A stretch of DNA of 64,000 nt from Chimonanthus salicifolius (GCA_013350335.1 CM023534.1:5299542-5363541), one strand, 5' to 3'; positions 50,601 to 62,040 are shown, counted from the stretch's first letter. Numbers and translations: made by a program. Notes: a model not told the origin generated them from the letters alone.

Positions 50601-52521
50601 TTTTGTCTTGTCCTGCGTCACCTTTTCATTGGAAAATAGAAGGAAAAGAAACACAACAAATTACATAATAAGCTTTTAAATCAGTTATATGGTGTTTTGG
50701 AAAATTCTTGATTGTTTTGAATTCTGATTTACATTTTCCAGTCAAGAATTCATGCAAAAAGCTGAAGTAGTGATGCAAATTCGTTAAGGCCTAAACATTC
50801 ATAAAAAAGAGGTCTACCCCTCAATCATCTTAGCCATGGGGCTCAATATGGTAGCTGGTCTTTGGAGAATTATTGTAGGACAGTGAAAGTTTGCTCCAAT
50901 CTGGTGCATTAATCCAAACTTCAGTTATGGTGTAATTAGTGGTCTTATTTAGTATTAGTTTGAATTTAAATTTCAATTGTGGCTCTCAATTTGAGAAGAA
51001 GAGTACAGTCCTAATAATTCAATATCTTGATCTTGGTTGTGATTTGAATTCCAGTGCATTCATTCTCTTACTCTTAATCAGTTGAAATTGGTATTAGTTT
51101 GAAATGTCAAATTGTTTTCCTAATTGTGCCTCCAAATCAAGTTATATGTACATGTCTTGCACTCAAAATAGAAATAACTTTTTTATTTTGAAATCAAGAG
51201 CGCTCTTTCGTTAGTGATGACTCTAGTCCCACTAGAAGGTGTAGACTCGTTCTTGTTCTTGATCCTAGAATCAAGTAAGTGCAGACCCCTAGTATCTATC
51301 CATTTATTCATTTCTTTTTTCATAGTTCCGAGTTAAACTCTTATCCTATGCCCTGCCCCTCCAACCTTTTCTCACAGTTTCTTAAGACTTTAAAGCTTGA
51401 AACTGGAACCTAAACCCATCTGAAGCTCCAAGGTCTTGATGATTGCCATTATTTACGGACTACACATCTTGCAAGCTATCTTGTATCAACTACAGTGTTG
51501 TGATCTGTGAATTGTGAAATTCTCATTTCTTTTCTGATATTCAGTTTCCAGTCAAGAAATCTGATATCCACTTGGGTCTTTTTTCTGTTGCTGTAATTTA
51601 TTACCCCCCGTGGTTTAGCTCGGATGGTTACCTCCCGCCTCAGGAAGCGGGAGGTGCCAGGTTCGAACCCCACGGGCTAACATAAGGTGATGCCTTAAGG
51701 GGTAGAGGTACCACCCGTGGGAGTTTTAGTAGGATTGTGTCCGAGGTTTCCCACACGTAAATCCAAAAAATAAAATAAAATTGATTCTAGATGTTTCGGT
51801 GGGACTCTGATGTTCTGTCTTTTCAGAATGTAGACCTTACCATTGAATATCATGTATAGTTGATTTATCTCAACCAAAAAGTGGAAGCTGGTCAGAAGCA
51901 AAAAACGCCTTGATGAGTATTCTTTATGCTAGCACGATTGATCTTCAGAATGATGCCTTTTATTGTTGTTGTTATTATTAGTATAATGATGATATTGATG
52001 TTCCTTCGGTCTCCAGGTTCATGCAAAACAGAAAATTATCTGTAGTAATAGTAATTGTTTGAAAGTGCATATAGTTGATGATGCAGGCCAAGCTGCACTT
52101 TTGATATTTAGACTCGGTTTTTGAGCCGAATCTAGGATTTCAATGAAGAAACCCAAATTAGGGTGTTCTCGGGTTCTCACACGGGGCAACTCGAAGAACT
52201 TCTAATGACTTTAATTTGAGTGTAGAATTCAATTTTAATTAAGCCTTAACAATCACAAGACATGAATAACACAATCACCATGCAAATAATTAACACCTTA
52301 ATCAAATCTAATTCAATCACATAAACAAATTAATTTCAAAAGAATTTATTAACTCATTGACATCGGGAGAAGATAGGGAAAAAGAAAGCTCATGCTTTTA
52401 TTCAATTTCAATAAAATAATTCAAAGCTTTCCTGAAATACACTGCTTGGTCATGTATTTACAGACTTTATTGAAATAATAATAAAAATAAGCATACTAAT
52501 AAAATGCAGTCAACTTGTGTG

Positions 52522-52581
<60 letters not shown>

Positions 52582-55500
52582 TTCTCTTGCAATCGAGCAC
52601 TGCTTCTCTTCCATCTCTTTCCAACACAGATACCCAGTCAGCACTTTCCTTAATTTCTTCTTTATTCTTATCTTCCCAGCCGCTCACATACCTCAGCAGC
52701 GATGAGTGGCATCTTTCTCCCACAAGATTTCATTGGTGCTGATCCTGGGTTGATTCTTCTTTATCTCCCTACTCAGCCGAATCTGGGTTTTCAGCCGATC
52801 TTCCTGCACAAATCAAGTGCCCATGATCCACTGCTCGATCTTTTCTCCATTTCTTTCTTTCTAATTTTTCTTTTATTTCCTTCCATTCCCATTTTTTATT
52901 CACGTTAGGCAGCTGGCTCCCTTTCTACGCCTTCTTGTCTTTCTTTTTATTATTTTTCTTTTCTTTCGTTCAATCTTCCACATAGCTTCAGCATGGTGGC
53001 ATTTTCCATTCATGCAACAATGCTTTTGGGGGTGGGCTCCCTTTCCATCCTTCCTCTCTAGCTGCTCAATCAGCCAGAGATCTTCACCCAGCACCATTCT
53101 TTTCTTTGTTTTATTTTTGGATCTTTCTGCTCTTTGTAAACATGGTGATGCACATGGGTTTCTCTGTATTTTCATTGGTACCCAACGCCAATGGAATTCA
53201 ATCCATTTTCGGGCTTTTTCTAGATTTGTTTCCAAACTTGATTCTCCACAACAGTGCTGACTTTCTTCTTCTTTTATTATTTCAAAAATACTCATTAGGC
53301 AGTATGTGGGCTTAGGTCCAGGGTTCATAAAGGCCCAAAATGCATTTAAATGGGTTGTAGGCCCAAATTGGTGAAAGTGGGCTCTAATGGGTTGAGTCTG
53401 CGGGACCCGCTTCCCTCCATCAATCCGATAGTAGATTGCTAGAGCCATCTCGTCAATCAGGTCCAATTGGGCAGGATCGTCATCGATCGAGCTCAAGTTG
53501 GACTCGGTGCTTGCATTAGTTAAGGTGGTGGGTGGTGTGAATTTTTATTTTCTAGCCACTGGGGTCTCTTTGTACTAATTGATCCTTCCTCCTTTTCTCT
53601 TTGCATTTTATTGTTGTAGTCTAACCTTTTTTTAATGAATACACCGATCTATGCTCAGAGTATCACAAGTGAAATTTTCTTCTCCCCATGTGTATGTTAT
53701 GAGTTTATGACAATATATGCTACCCAACATTCTTTGCAATTTTGTTTGGCTCTTATCTGTTGTTCCTTGATTTGAATAACTGAATAACATTAACTTTGTG
53801 ATGTGGAGATAACAAAAGGGAATTTACATTATTGTTTTATCTTGCCAGGCAAATGATGCACAACTCAGTACAATGGTGGCAGAACAGGTACAAGTATCCT
53901 TCTTTTTCATGCGATAGTTCATATTTGGGATTGAATTTTGCAACATGGCATCATTCAGAGACTGAGAGCATATTTTAAACAGGCAAAGACATGTTAACCT
54001 CATTAATTGTTTGAGAGTTAGATCCCTGGTGACTCCAATGAAGGGCCACTCTCTATGGGATATGTACATGAGTAAGGTCTCACCGCTTGAACTTGGCATG
54101 TGTGTAGGGAGGTGTGAACATGTCACGAAGGACTAGTCGGGTGAGACACCTGGACACCTTCCGTCGTAAAAATAAAAATAAAAATTGTTTGAGAGTTAGA
54201 TATTTTATTTGTATATTTTTCATGTTTCTGAATAAAAGTGAGCTCATAAGAAAAGAGAAGTAAAATGTTTATATATTGATATGATAAATCCCACTTGGTA
54301 GGTTGAACCTGGATCTTTCCAATTCCAAAGAGCAAGATGTAGATGTCTTTTTTCTGAGTAGTGAGCAAGATGTAGATGTCAATGTCAATTTTGGACAATG
54401 AGATCAGATGGTGGGTTGGTTTTCCATGGCAGATTATTCGTACCATCGTTTGAGCCATGTAGAGAGGAGGTACTATGCCACTTCCATCACTCCAGGTTAT
54501 ATCCACATTTCACAAATTATAATCTCTCTTGATTCTTGGATAGTTGGCTAGGGGTGGCAATAGGTTGGTTTCAACTTCGGTTGGATAATATAATTATGAA
54601 AATTTTATACCAGACCCAACCCAACGCTGAGCAAGAGAAGTGTCTTTTTACTAAAAAATTGATTGGGTCAGGTTGGGTTGAAGAAATCCATTCTTATGTC
54701 TTGTCTGTTTTGGCCTACCAATTAGAGCCAATCCAAGATCCAAAAAATCTGGTCCCTGGTGGTGGAAAAAAGTGGAGAAAAGACTAACATGTTGGATGAG
54801 GAAATATCTTTCTCCAGGCAGTAAAATCACTTTGATCAAATCATCTCTGGTTAATCTACCGATTTATTTCTTGTCTTTGCTTGATATGCCGGAAGGGATA
54901 AACTTGAGATGGTGCAAAGGAGTTCCCTTTGGGTGGCTGTAAAGGTAGTAGGAAAACATATTTGGTTAAGTGGCCTGCAGTTGTTAAACCTATGGAAGAG
55001 GGAGATCTGGGAATAATGTCATTGAAAGTTAGAAATCAGGCTCTGTTATTCAAGTGGCTATGGCATTGTGGTAGAGAAAGGGATGCTCTGTGGAGGAAGG
55101 TGGTGGTGTCAAGAAATGGGGTAGGGGATTAAGGGGTTGGACTCTCAACAAGAGGGCAGGACAAGAGAGGGTGGGGGGGGGGGGGGGGGGGGGGTGGTGT
55201 TGGTGGTGGGAGGGGGTCTGCAATTGTGCATCCCTTATGTAGATTAAGGCGTGGTGAAGGAAGGGTAGATTCAAAGAAAACATTAGGTTCTTGGGGAAGA
55301 GAGAGGGGTGGGGGTGGGAAAATAGAATTCTATTTGGGAAGATCTAGGGGTAGGGAATCAACCATGTAATAGTTCTCGATAGGAGAGCTGAGAGCTAAGG
55401 TGCAAGAATACTTATTCCTGGGTAGGTGTAGGAAATTGTGGTCTGTTCCTTTTAGAAGGGAGCTAGGATCTTTGGAGCAAAATAGGTTAGGTGAGCTCTT

Positions 55501-58500
55501 GTTGTTACTAGAAAATACGCTAATACTTAGGGATGAAGAGGATGAAAGTATTTGGACAGGCAGAGCTTCGGGGTGCTACTTGGTTAGAATGGGGGTGAGT
55601 CTGGCTCTTTTTTCAAGCAACAAAATTAACCCAATGTAGTCCCTTGTTTGGAAAGGAATAGCGCCGGTCCAAGCTTTTAAAACGGTGTGCACTTAAGGGC
55701 AGGATTTTAATGATGGATGAGCTTAGATACATGGGTCTCATGTCGGAGGTAGATAGCCTCTCATGTAAATTTTGTGGAAAGGTGGAGTGAAGTGCATATC
55801 ACATTTTCCTAGGATGCGGGGTGGCTGCAATGATATGGGGAATGTTTCTTACCATTATGAATTGCTCCTAGGTTATGGGGCAATCTCTAGCTAACATTTT
55901 GTGGGGCTAGAGATTCTGTCCATTAAGGGATAGGAAAGGATTTTGAAAGGGTAGCGTCTTGTCAATCTTGCGGCAATTTTGTGCTATATTTGGAAGGAAA
56001 GAAACTCTAAGGTTTTTAAAACAAGGAGAAATGTCCGAAGGAAATCTTTGAGTGTGTTTGTTGGAGTTTATACTCTTGGTATTTAGTTAGTAAAGAATTA
56101 AAGGCGTTTCTTTGGCAGACTTGTACTTGGGATGGGTAGGAGAGCCAGGAGAAGTGTCGTGAAAATAGAGTTGTCCCCTCCCTCAGGTCTAGTGAAGGTC
56201 AATGCGGATGGAGTAGCAAGGGGAAAGCAGGTTTAGCAGGCATAAGGGGAGTGGCTAGAGATTGTAGAGGTCAATTGCTTTTCTTTGTTTGGAGCTGGTA
56301 GGTGTAAAGGACTCTAATGAGGCAGAGTTGCTTACTATTAAGAAAACCTTATCTCTTTGGGTTGGGAATGGAGATGGGAAGTTAATAATTGAGGGGGATT
56401 CGGTGAATGCAACTAAATGGACTAATGGAGTCGAAAGACAAAAGGGCCACTCCCCATAGTGTTGCCTGGTGTGTGTGGATAGGGAGGTTTGCACATGCCC
56501 CAAGGATTAGTTAGGTGCTCTAAGAGGCTTGGACACCTTGGTCTTCAAAAAATTTTTTGATACTGGCAGCAAGAGAAATTAAGGAGATGTGTGCCAGGTT
56601 CTCGTTGACCTTTAGACATGTAAGGACTGCTAACAGGGTGGCTGACTATCTAGCTAAACTTGGAGTGGACATGGTGAAATGACTGGTAGATTTGTTGTAA
56701 TTTTAGTTTCTTTGTTGAGGTTTTGGATTTCTTGTTTTCTTCTGCGACGTGGATTTTTTTGGTCGCTTTGGTCTTTTTGTAGTACAAATATTTTGTACTA
56801 CTTTTCCTGGATCTTGTTGTTATCACTTTTATCTTCATTAATTAATTTTCTACTTTGTACCGTCTAAAATAGTATATATATGTTGTCTTTTTTTTTTGGC
56901 TCAACCAGATTCAACCCAACTTGTATCTTTACAAAAAATAGAAAGATAATAAATAAGCTATGGGTAATGGAGGCAGTGGGCTTGGGGGATGGAGCACATG
57001 GCTATAACCATTTGTTCAAGGAAATGGGGAATTTATATGGATGGTTTTTAATTAGGATCAGGTTGGGTGAAGGACTACCCTACATGAGCCAACTATATTT
57101 TAGGTCAGCTCATGTCAAATCAAAATTTGTTCAAGAAGAACATGACCAAAATCTGGATTTTTTTGGTTGGATTGTGGGTTGGGTTAGAAATTGCTTCACC
57201 TAGCTGAAATTTTTTTTTCTTTCTAACAATAACAAACTTTTTTATTATAAAAAGTAATTACAGTATAAGAAAACTATACCAATAAAATATGAATTTCAGA
57301 TAAATAGTCAGCCCATAGTGGACATTTGTCAAATCCAATTGAGAACACCAGATAGATGGGATAGATGACTCTAAATGATGATTGTACTGATAAAATATAT
57401 GAATCCTATAAATTTCTCTACCCTGCCTTTCACTAAGAATCCACCGCAACATTAGTTGTTCTTTTATCATGGAAAAAATATACTGCCTAGTCTTTTTTTA
57501 AATCCCTAATCTCCCCTGTAACCACCAATAGCCTCCAAGAATCTTTTATTTTTCCTGATGCTCATGCAACTGCATTAGATGAATCACCCCTCGATGATCC
57601 TACAGGGCATATGATCGTTGCATGGTTTTTATGCCTATCTTCTTGCTAATAATTCCGCCTAAGTGGAATCCTTGATCCCCAAAGGTTCTTAGAAGAACAT
57701 TTTGATCCCATACTGATCATCATGCATACACCGTCCATTCGTCTAGGTGAGCACCTTCTTTCTAATTACAGCTTTACGTGTTTTAACCAAATAATTACAT
57801 CCCTACAGGTTGAACAGGCACAAGTGGGATTGGAAGCACTAACCTCGTCTCAGAAGACAATAAACCTGCTACGCGAAAACTTTTTGTCCATTGAAAAGTA
57901 AATTCTTGATACATAACTTATTGAGATGTGAGAGTATATAATGTATTTGCTTTTAGATTTGTTACAGTTGTTTGTGCAGTTACATTTGCTGTCATAGTAT
58001 TGCAGTATCAGTTTCCAAACTATATCTGTTAATGATCATGTTTGCTGCTTGATGTGTCAGGTTGTGTCAAGAATGTCAAACACTGATTGAAAATCATGAT
58101 CAGATAAAGCTTCTTAGCAATGCGAGGAACAACTTGAATCAAACCCTCAAGGTTGTGACTTGTTCCTCTTCTACTAAGTCAGAATCTTCCAATGTAGCAC
58201 TGTAAATTTCTGAAACAAAATTAATTTAACCCCCAACCCAAACCAAGGTCAAGTACTATTTTTAGAACTTTGTTAGGGCTCCTAGGTTTTGGTTATGATT
58301 GTTATCAATGTAATTGATGCTTTTTATGCAGGATGTAGAGGGGATGTCAATTTCTGTTGAAGCTGCTGCAGCACGGGATTCCCTAAGTGATGATAAAGAA
58401 TTGATTCACACATATGAGGTACCATTTTTTTGTAATGAATTGTTTATAATCCCATTTGCTGATTTAACTATCATACTATCATATTTTCTCTTTGACCTGA

Positions 58501-61500
58501 GACAATCTTAAGTTTCGAGTAGTTCTTAGCACTTCATTCTTTTCATTTGACCCTCTTGTGTTTAAAATAGAGGTTAACTGCACTCGATGGTAAGAGGAGG
58601 TTTGCATTAGCAGCTGCAGCTTCGCACAAGGAAGAGGTTGGCAGGCTAAGGTCGGTACACCACTGCATGCCCTGCTACTCTGTATACCATTACTAATCCT
58701 CTATGATTTTATACTCTGTATAGGAGAGCAAATTCATTATTCAATTTGAAAGTTTCAGAAGTCCTGAGTTTACCTCAAAAGTTGCCATGAGTCCCTTTCA
58801 GTTTTGTTTTGTGCTTTTATGATCTTCATCTTTGTTGATCCATTTCATTTTTCAATCAAAAACGAAAATGGCCTTTTTGGATTCTTTAGCAAATTTGGTT
58901 CAGATAAGGGTTCTTGCAAGGACTTCAATTCCAACAAGGTTCCCTTTAGAGAGGGGGTTAATCTTATAAATACATTCCAATTCCATAATTTGGGAAATTC
59001 TTATGCCAATAAGCAATCTATAAAATAAGAAAATAAGGATAAATTCATATTTCTTAAAGATTTAGTTTTTAAATATGAGTTATGGACATGCCTTTCCTTA
59101 GTGTATCACAATTACAGTCATGTTTCTATTCATTCTGAGTGAATGACATGCCTTACTATTCAGTTAAATGGTTCTATTTTCACTGTTATGTTTGGAATTT
59201 AGAGCAATGCTTAGACAAATCTGTCCAGTGTTTTTTTTTGGGTTCACTTTTTCACTTATGTCAATGCGTGGGCAACTTTTGTTGATGGCCCATTCAGTTG
59301 GTAATATTCTTTCTGGACAATCTCTTTAAGATTTGATTCTTTTCATCAATGACAATCTGCTGAGCACAATGCATGTAGTGGTAATGCTAATTCTGTAACT
59401 TTTTGTTAGTTAACATAGTGTTCTGTGAATCTTCAGAGAATATTTTGAAGATGTAGATCAGACATGGGAGACATTTGAAAAGACATTGTGGGGCTATGTT
59501 TCCAATTTCTTTAAACTTGCCAAAGAAAGGTACCAATTATTGTGTATTTTAAAGAGTTCTGTATCAACAAGCCATATCTATATCTTCTCACGGCACCATT
59601 ACTGATAAATGTCTTTAGATGAACTCCATATTTCATCATTTAAATTTAGGAAGTACTAGAAATCAAATGGCATGGATATTGTTCTGTAGTTCATTTGGTT
59701 TCCATTTTTTGAATCATTCATTGGTCAAGGTGCTTATTCCTTCATTTTCATCTTTTTTTTTTAAAAAATAATAATACAATTATAGTTGTTTTAGAGCTTC
59801 AGGCATATTCAAAACTGACCTTTAGAGAAAATGATAATAGATTTGACATTCACCATTTAGGCCATGCATGTTCTATCGTCCTCTATAAACTCAATTCATA
59901 AGGAGGCAACATTTCCTTTCTTTTTATAGCAGATTATGGTTCCAATTGATTGATTGATTATTATTATTATTATTATTTTATTTTTTTTGTGATAATGAAG
60001 CAAAATTTTGTTCAGAAAAGTGGGAAAGTACATGTCTGAGAGGTCTGCCCAAAGAGAGAATGGCAAACCATGACACCTTTTTAATCAACAGATACATGAT
60101 ACATAAGACATGGACAATGCTGCTTCACTAAATACTGGCCCAACTTTCTCTGAGCCAATTTTATGTTATTCCCATACTATGTTGATTTTAATCCTGTTGA
60201 TGATTTGCTGCCTCGAAGAAGCTTTGTGCTAAAAAAACAAGCCTGTTGAGTTCACGCCATACTGTCCATGCTACTGCCGGGGTACTGATTTCCATAAAAA
60301 CCATGTTTCTTTGAGAAGGGCCACGCATTTATGAGGGCCTTGAGAGTAGAAGGAAAAAATCCAATTAATTGAGAAGGAAGAAAAAGAAAGATCAGATGGG
60401 GGACACAAAAGGACAGTTTATGAAGTCTTCACAATTCCGGTACAATAAGCACATGGCAGCAAGTGCAAAATTTCTTACTTTTAGGTCATCAAGGGTGAGA
60501 ATCTTGTTCAAAGAGGTTGCATTTGGACATGACACATGATTTCCATTGGATTTAAACAAATGGCTTCAATCGATTCATGTTACATGGATTTACTTTAATA
60601 GGATTAAATCAGGTTCAAAAAACAAGGAGCCTAATTACATCAAGTAAAAGCATTAAGTGAAAAAACAAAACGATGCTATGGAAAATCAGTCTTGGCATAT
60701 AGTTCACAAAGAAACATACAAAAAATTTATTACCTATTAAATTATTCAGAAACTGACACGTAGATTAGAAAATCATCAACAAAAGTTTGACTATCAGTTG
60801 AATGGAGCAAAACTTGGTTTTGATAACTATAGCTTTATTGATGTTTCAAAGCCATCAATAAACAATTGATGCAAAACTTCCATGTAATTGAATGCATATC
60901 CAGAATGCTGCGGGTTCGCGCGTGATTGCCTTTTCTGGCCCTTGCCCTTCCTGTTTTGCCTTTGTTGCTGAGGTGAGGGTGCTTCTTTTCATGTTAAAGC
61001 TCGTCTTCCAGCATAATCTTCTCCCCATTATTTTGAAGGGGGATTTCTCTTGCACCATTGCCAAGGCATCCAGTTCTATCAACTGTCTGTGGTCGATTGG
61101 AGATACTATTGAGATCCTCGATTTAAGCTTTTCTGGGTCAGTCACTTTTGTTCACATTTTGAGAGGGGCAAATGGAGATGCTGATTCATTAGCAAAGAAA
61201 GGTGTTCATCAGCCTGAGGTTCTATCTGGTGACTTTTCTGTATGTAATTCTTAGTTGTGTTGAGTTGGCTATCCAGTTGGGTATTCTTTCCTGTCTAGGT
61301 ACCTCATTTTTGGCCTATGAGCCTTTTTTGTCTAATGTTGGGGCCTATACCGTATCCTTGGCCTTTTTATTTTTGTTCCTTTCGTTCCTTTTTTTTTTTT
61401 TGCAACAAATTACTACCATTCAAAAAAAAAAAAAAATAGTAGTGAAAGCAGAGTTTGACCTGATTTTTGAGATGTGTCATGGAAATCCTTGACATTAGTT

Positions 61501-62040
61501 TGTCATACAAGGATACTTTTTGTCATACATTGGTCATTCTCATTGAAATGATTGAGAAACTAGCTGTTTATAGTGATCATGCATATTTTACATTTCCAAA
61601 AGAAGTTGTTTGTTAGTTGTTTGCCAGCAAGTTTACTTAATGGATCTGTAGTATGTATGTCTTGATTCTATATCCAATTGGATATGTCTAAAATTTGTAC
61701 TCACATTGTATTTTTAGTTTCACATATGTTGGAACTACAATGTAAACTAAAAATTCTGTGTGGACCTTTCAGTATTTTGTCCCTTTTGAAATGGATTAAC
61801 ATGTACACACCCTTTCTGCTTATAATTATTAAATTTATCTCTAAGGTGTTGATTTTATTAAAAGAGGAAATATTTTTTTTTCACTGTATTTATCTGTATT
61901 CTTTTGTAAATTATCATGATCATATGTAGGATTGAAACCTTCCAATTTATGTTTTCTGGTAGCTTGACTAATCCTAATATTTGGATGTGATGTTATTATT
62001 TTTCATTTTGCAGCCCACAGACATTGGTCCGTGCCCTAAG
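41661..62040 (+). CDS. SEC6: Exocyst complex component SEC6, copy B, exons 1-8 (3' part lies after the window)
   Basis: N-terminal part of a second SEC6 gene. Exons: 41661-41789, 53849-53887, 57809-57897, 58061-58151, 58332-58418, 58571-58650, 59437-59529, 62014-62040. Phase is continuous and about 212 residues are encoded. The start is the first of three adjacent ATGs (MMMQDLGIEANEAAVREIAK), as in plant SEC6; upstream frames lack family similarity. Recognisable blocks include VEQAQVGLEALTSSQKTI, LCQECQTLIENHDQIKLLSN and VEGMSISVEAAAARDSLSDD, matching the conserved coiled-coil N-terminus that contacts other exocyst subunits. Intron 1 (12.06 kb) contains a complete chromovirus; intron 7 contains LINE remains. 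Exon 8 is identical to exon 8 of copy A, and exons 9 onward should follow beyond the window. A possible 5'UTR intron runs 41518-41655. No disabling change is visible. Confidence 0.9.
41850..42450. other. SEC6 intron 1, first part
   Basis: Contains several related AATTCCCGATTCTTTTGGATTCTGAT / AAATCCTAAATTCTCATGAATTCTGAT stretches (about 41,970, 42,125 and again at about 50,703), a low-order dispersed repeat. No coding. Confidence 0.4.
42455..42720 (-). mobile_element. Antisense RTE-type LINE fragment in SEC6 intron 1
   Basis: The minus strand reads APEKHMLNGCAMKQYKI and, in another frame, KMVWKYI, corresponding to the AEMRMLRWMCGNTR and LRWFGHV blocks of RTE elements. Degenerate. Confidence 0.5.
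43272..44318 (+). repeat. 5' LTR of the chromovirus
   Basis: TG...CA bounded. A TATATAAGG box at about 43,490-43,498 and an AATAAA at about 43,536 mark the probable U3/R core promoter and poly(A) signal. CT-rich sequence follows in R/U5. Short open frames on both strands are not conserved proteins. Confidence 0.93.
44321..44333 (+). promoter_or_regulatory. Primer-binding site (initiator tRNA-Met type)
   Basis: TTGGTATCAGTAG starts three bases after the 5' LTR. TGGTATCAG is the usual plant complement to the 3' end of initiator tRNA-Met. Confidence 0.8.
44568..49447 (+). pseudogene. Chromovirus gag-pol polyprotein with one stop and one frameshift
   Basis: Gag opens at MTTRSGVTYQ (44,568). An in-frame TGA at 44,943-44,945 interrupts it, and the same frame continues to 48,254. 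Visible domains: gag capsid (about 44,970-45,450), CCHC knuckle CYYCQGFGHFAREC (about 45,592), protease VDSGSCANVV (about 45,895), reverse transcriptase with the YFDDIL active-site motif (about 46,974), RNase H with ACDASGVGIGG (about 47,413), integrase HHCC zinc finger (about 47,970-48,100) and core. A single-base frame change between 48,241 and 48,251 splits the integrase core; the second frame (48,251-49,447) has the rest, with SDRDVKF and the GQTEVVNR catalytic Glu, and a C-terminal chromodomain (about 49,147-49,290, YLVKWKNRP). Only two lesions, so it is young. The frame change sits beside a short T run and could be a base-calling error. Confidence 0.92.
49561..49573 (+). promoter_or_regulatory. 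Polypurine tract
   Basis: CAGATGGGGGGAT immediately before the 3' LTR is the expected plus-strand priming site. Confidence 0.7.
49574..50620 (+). repeat. 3' LTR of the chromovirus
   Basis: Same length as the 5' LTR with eight visible substitutions and no indel. Preceded by the polypurine tract CAGATGGGGGGA. Confidence 0.93.
50626..51600. other. SEC6 intron 1 between chromovirus and SINE
   Basis: AT-rich, no recognised feature beyond a GAATTCTGATTT repeat stretch at about 50,690-50,760 shared with 41.9-42.2 kb. Confidence 0.4.
51603..51775 (+). mobile_element. tRNA-derived SINE
   Basis: Head CCCGTGGTTTAGCTCGGATGG (A box), CTCAGGA loop in a CCCGC/GCGGG stem, and B box GGTTCGAACCCC with matching acceptor-like ends CCCGTGG/CCACGGG. 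Then a non-tRNA body ending in AAAAAATAAAATAAAA. The body and A-rich tail mark it as a SINE rather than a tRNA gene. It is the most complete member of the SINE family in the window. Confidence 0.75.
51780..53848. other. SEC6 intron 1, last part
   Basis: Holds a (CT)n microsatellite (about 52,524-52,578), CT-rich sequence after it, and a 198-codon minus-strand open frame (52,900-53,496) with a plausible start SSIDDDPAQLDLIDEMALAI but low-complexity Lys/Arg-rich end and no recognised family. I treat it as chance or a transposon remnant. Confidence 0.4.
54024..54183 (+). mobile_element. SINE-like retroposon with 18-bp target duplication
   Basis: Flanked by perfect repeats ATTGTTTGAGAGTTAGAT (54,006-54,023 and 54,184-54,201) and ending in AAAAATAAAAATAAAA. 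The 160-bp body (GGGCCACTCTCTATGGG ... GGACACCTTCCGTC) recurs at 56,445-56,552. A and B boxes are not clear, so the polymerase III origin is unproven. Confidence 0.8.
55171..55194 (+). repeat. Poly(G) tract, about 24 bases
   Basis: Uninterrupted G run, preceded by GGGTG and followed by TGGTGTTGGTGGTGGGAGGGG. Its length is error-prone in assemblies, and it could form a G-quadruplex. Confidence 0.9.
56445..56552 (+). mobile_element. SINE-like retroposon copy inside the LINE
   Basis: GGGCCACTCCCCATAGTG ... GGGAGGTTTGCACATGCCCCAAGGATTAG ... TTGGACACCTTGGTCTTC matches the 54,024-54,183 element in blocks. It interrupts the RNase H region of the LINE, so it is a later insertion. Confidence 0.65.
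56900..57800. other. SEC6 intron 2 remainder
   Basis: CTCAACCAGATTCAACCCAAC and GGTTGGGTTAG words (56,900-57,190) together with GGGTGGCAATAGGTTGG and GGGTCAGGTTGGGTTG at 54,545-54,680 look like a CAACCCAA/GGTTGGG repeat split by the LINE. The rest is unassigned. Confidence 0.35.
59967..60350 (-). mobile_element. Antisense LINE 3' fragment in SEC6 intron 7
   Basis: Minus strand: a zf-RVT-like AVWRELN-type block (about 60,240-60,280) and an end CTGAACAAAATTTTGCTTCA followed by an A/T-rich tail (seen as ATTATTATTATTATTATTTT on the plus strand, 59,957-59,990), typical of plant LINE 3' ends. Degenerate. Confidence 0.45.
60360..60880. other. SEC6 intron 7, unassigned part
   Basis: AT-rich, nothing supported. 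Confidence 0.4.
60888..61435 (+). mobile_element. 5'-truncated L1-type LINE, RNase H end and poly(A) tail (copy B)
   Basis: A 120-residue open frame (60,892-61,254) covers much of a LINE RNase H domain, from IAFSGPCPSC... to the ADSLAKKG motif, followed by a 3' tail and A14 (61,422-61,435). It lacks the first catalytic Asp region, so it is a 5'-truncated dead copy. No clear target-site duplication was found. It is the more complete of the two duplicate copies, because the left one is cut by the window edge. Confidence 0.8.

Larger units (their letters stand above)
43272..50620 (+). mobile_element. Ty3/gypsy chromovirus LTR retrotransposon, near-intact, in SEC6 intron 1
   Basis: Complete 7,349-bp element with 1,047-bp LTRs (43,272-44,318 and 49,574-50,620) starting TG and ending CA, flanked by perfect 5-bp repeats CCTTT (43,267-43,271, 50,621-50,625). 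The domain order is gag, zinc knuckle, protease, RT, RNase H, integrase, chromodomain, which defines a chromovirus; the integrase wording is closest to the Galadriel/CRM-like plant clades, not settled. The LTRs differ at eight positions by eye (over 99% identical), so insertion was recent. The coding frame carries one in-frame stop and one frameshift. It lies in the same direction as SEC6. Confidence 0.95.
54762..56880 (+). mobile_element. Decayed L1-type LINE (end of RT to RNase H) in SEC6 intron 2
   Basis: The frames read YLSPGSKITLIKSSLVNLPI (about 54,800), then KPMEEGDLGIMSLKVRNQAL and LFKWLWHCGRERDALWR (about 54,990-55,090), the C-terminal RT signature of plant LINEs. Next come zf-RVT remains (about 55,700-55,830), a KVNADGVARG RNase H start (about 56,190) and an RTANRVADYLAKLGVDMVK end before a stop (about 56,610-56,680). 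Many frameshifts. A poly(G) run of about 24 (55,171-55,194) interrupts it. Confidence 0.8.

Noticed and set aside
51603..51680. tRNA gene
   Set aside because: It has A and B boxes and acceptor-like ends, but the T stem is mismatched and it runs into a SINE body with an A-rich tail. The same holds for 12,655-12,830 and 39,004-39,098.
52900..53496. 198-residue minus-strand protein
   Set aside because: No recognised domain, a Lys/Arg-rich low-complexity end produced by CT-rich DNA on the other strand, and a location in an intron of SEC6. A transposon remnant is possible but unproven.
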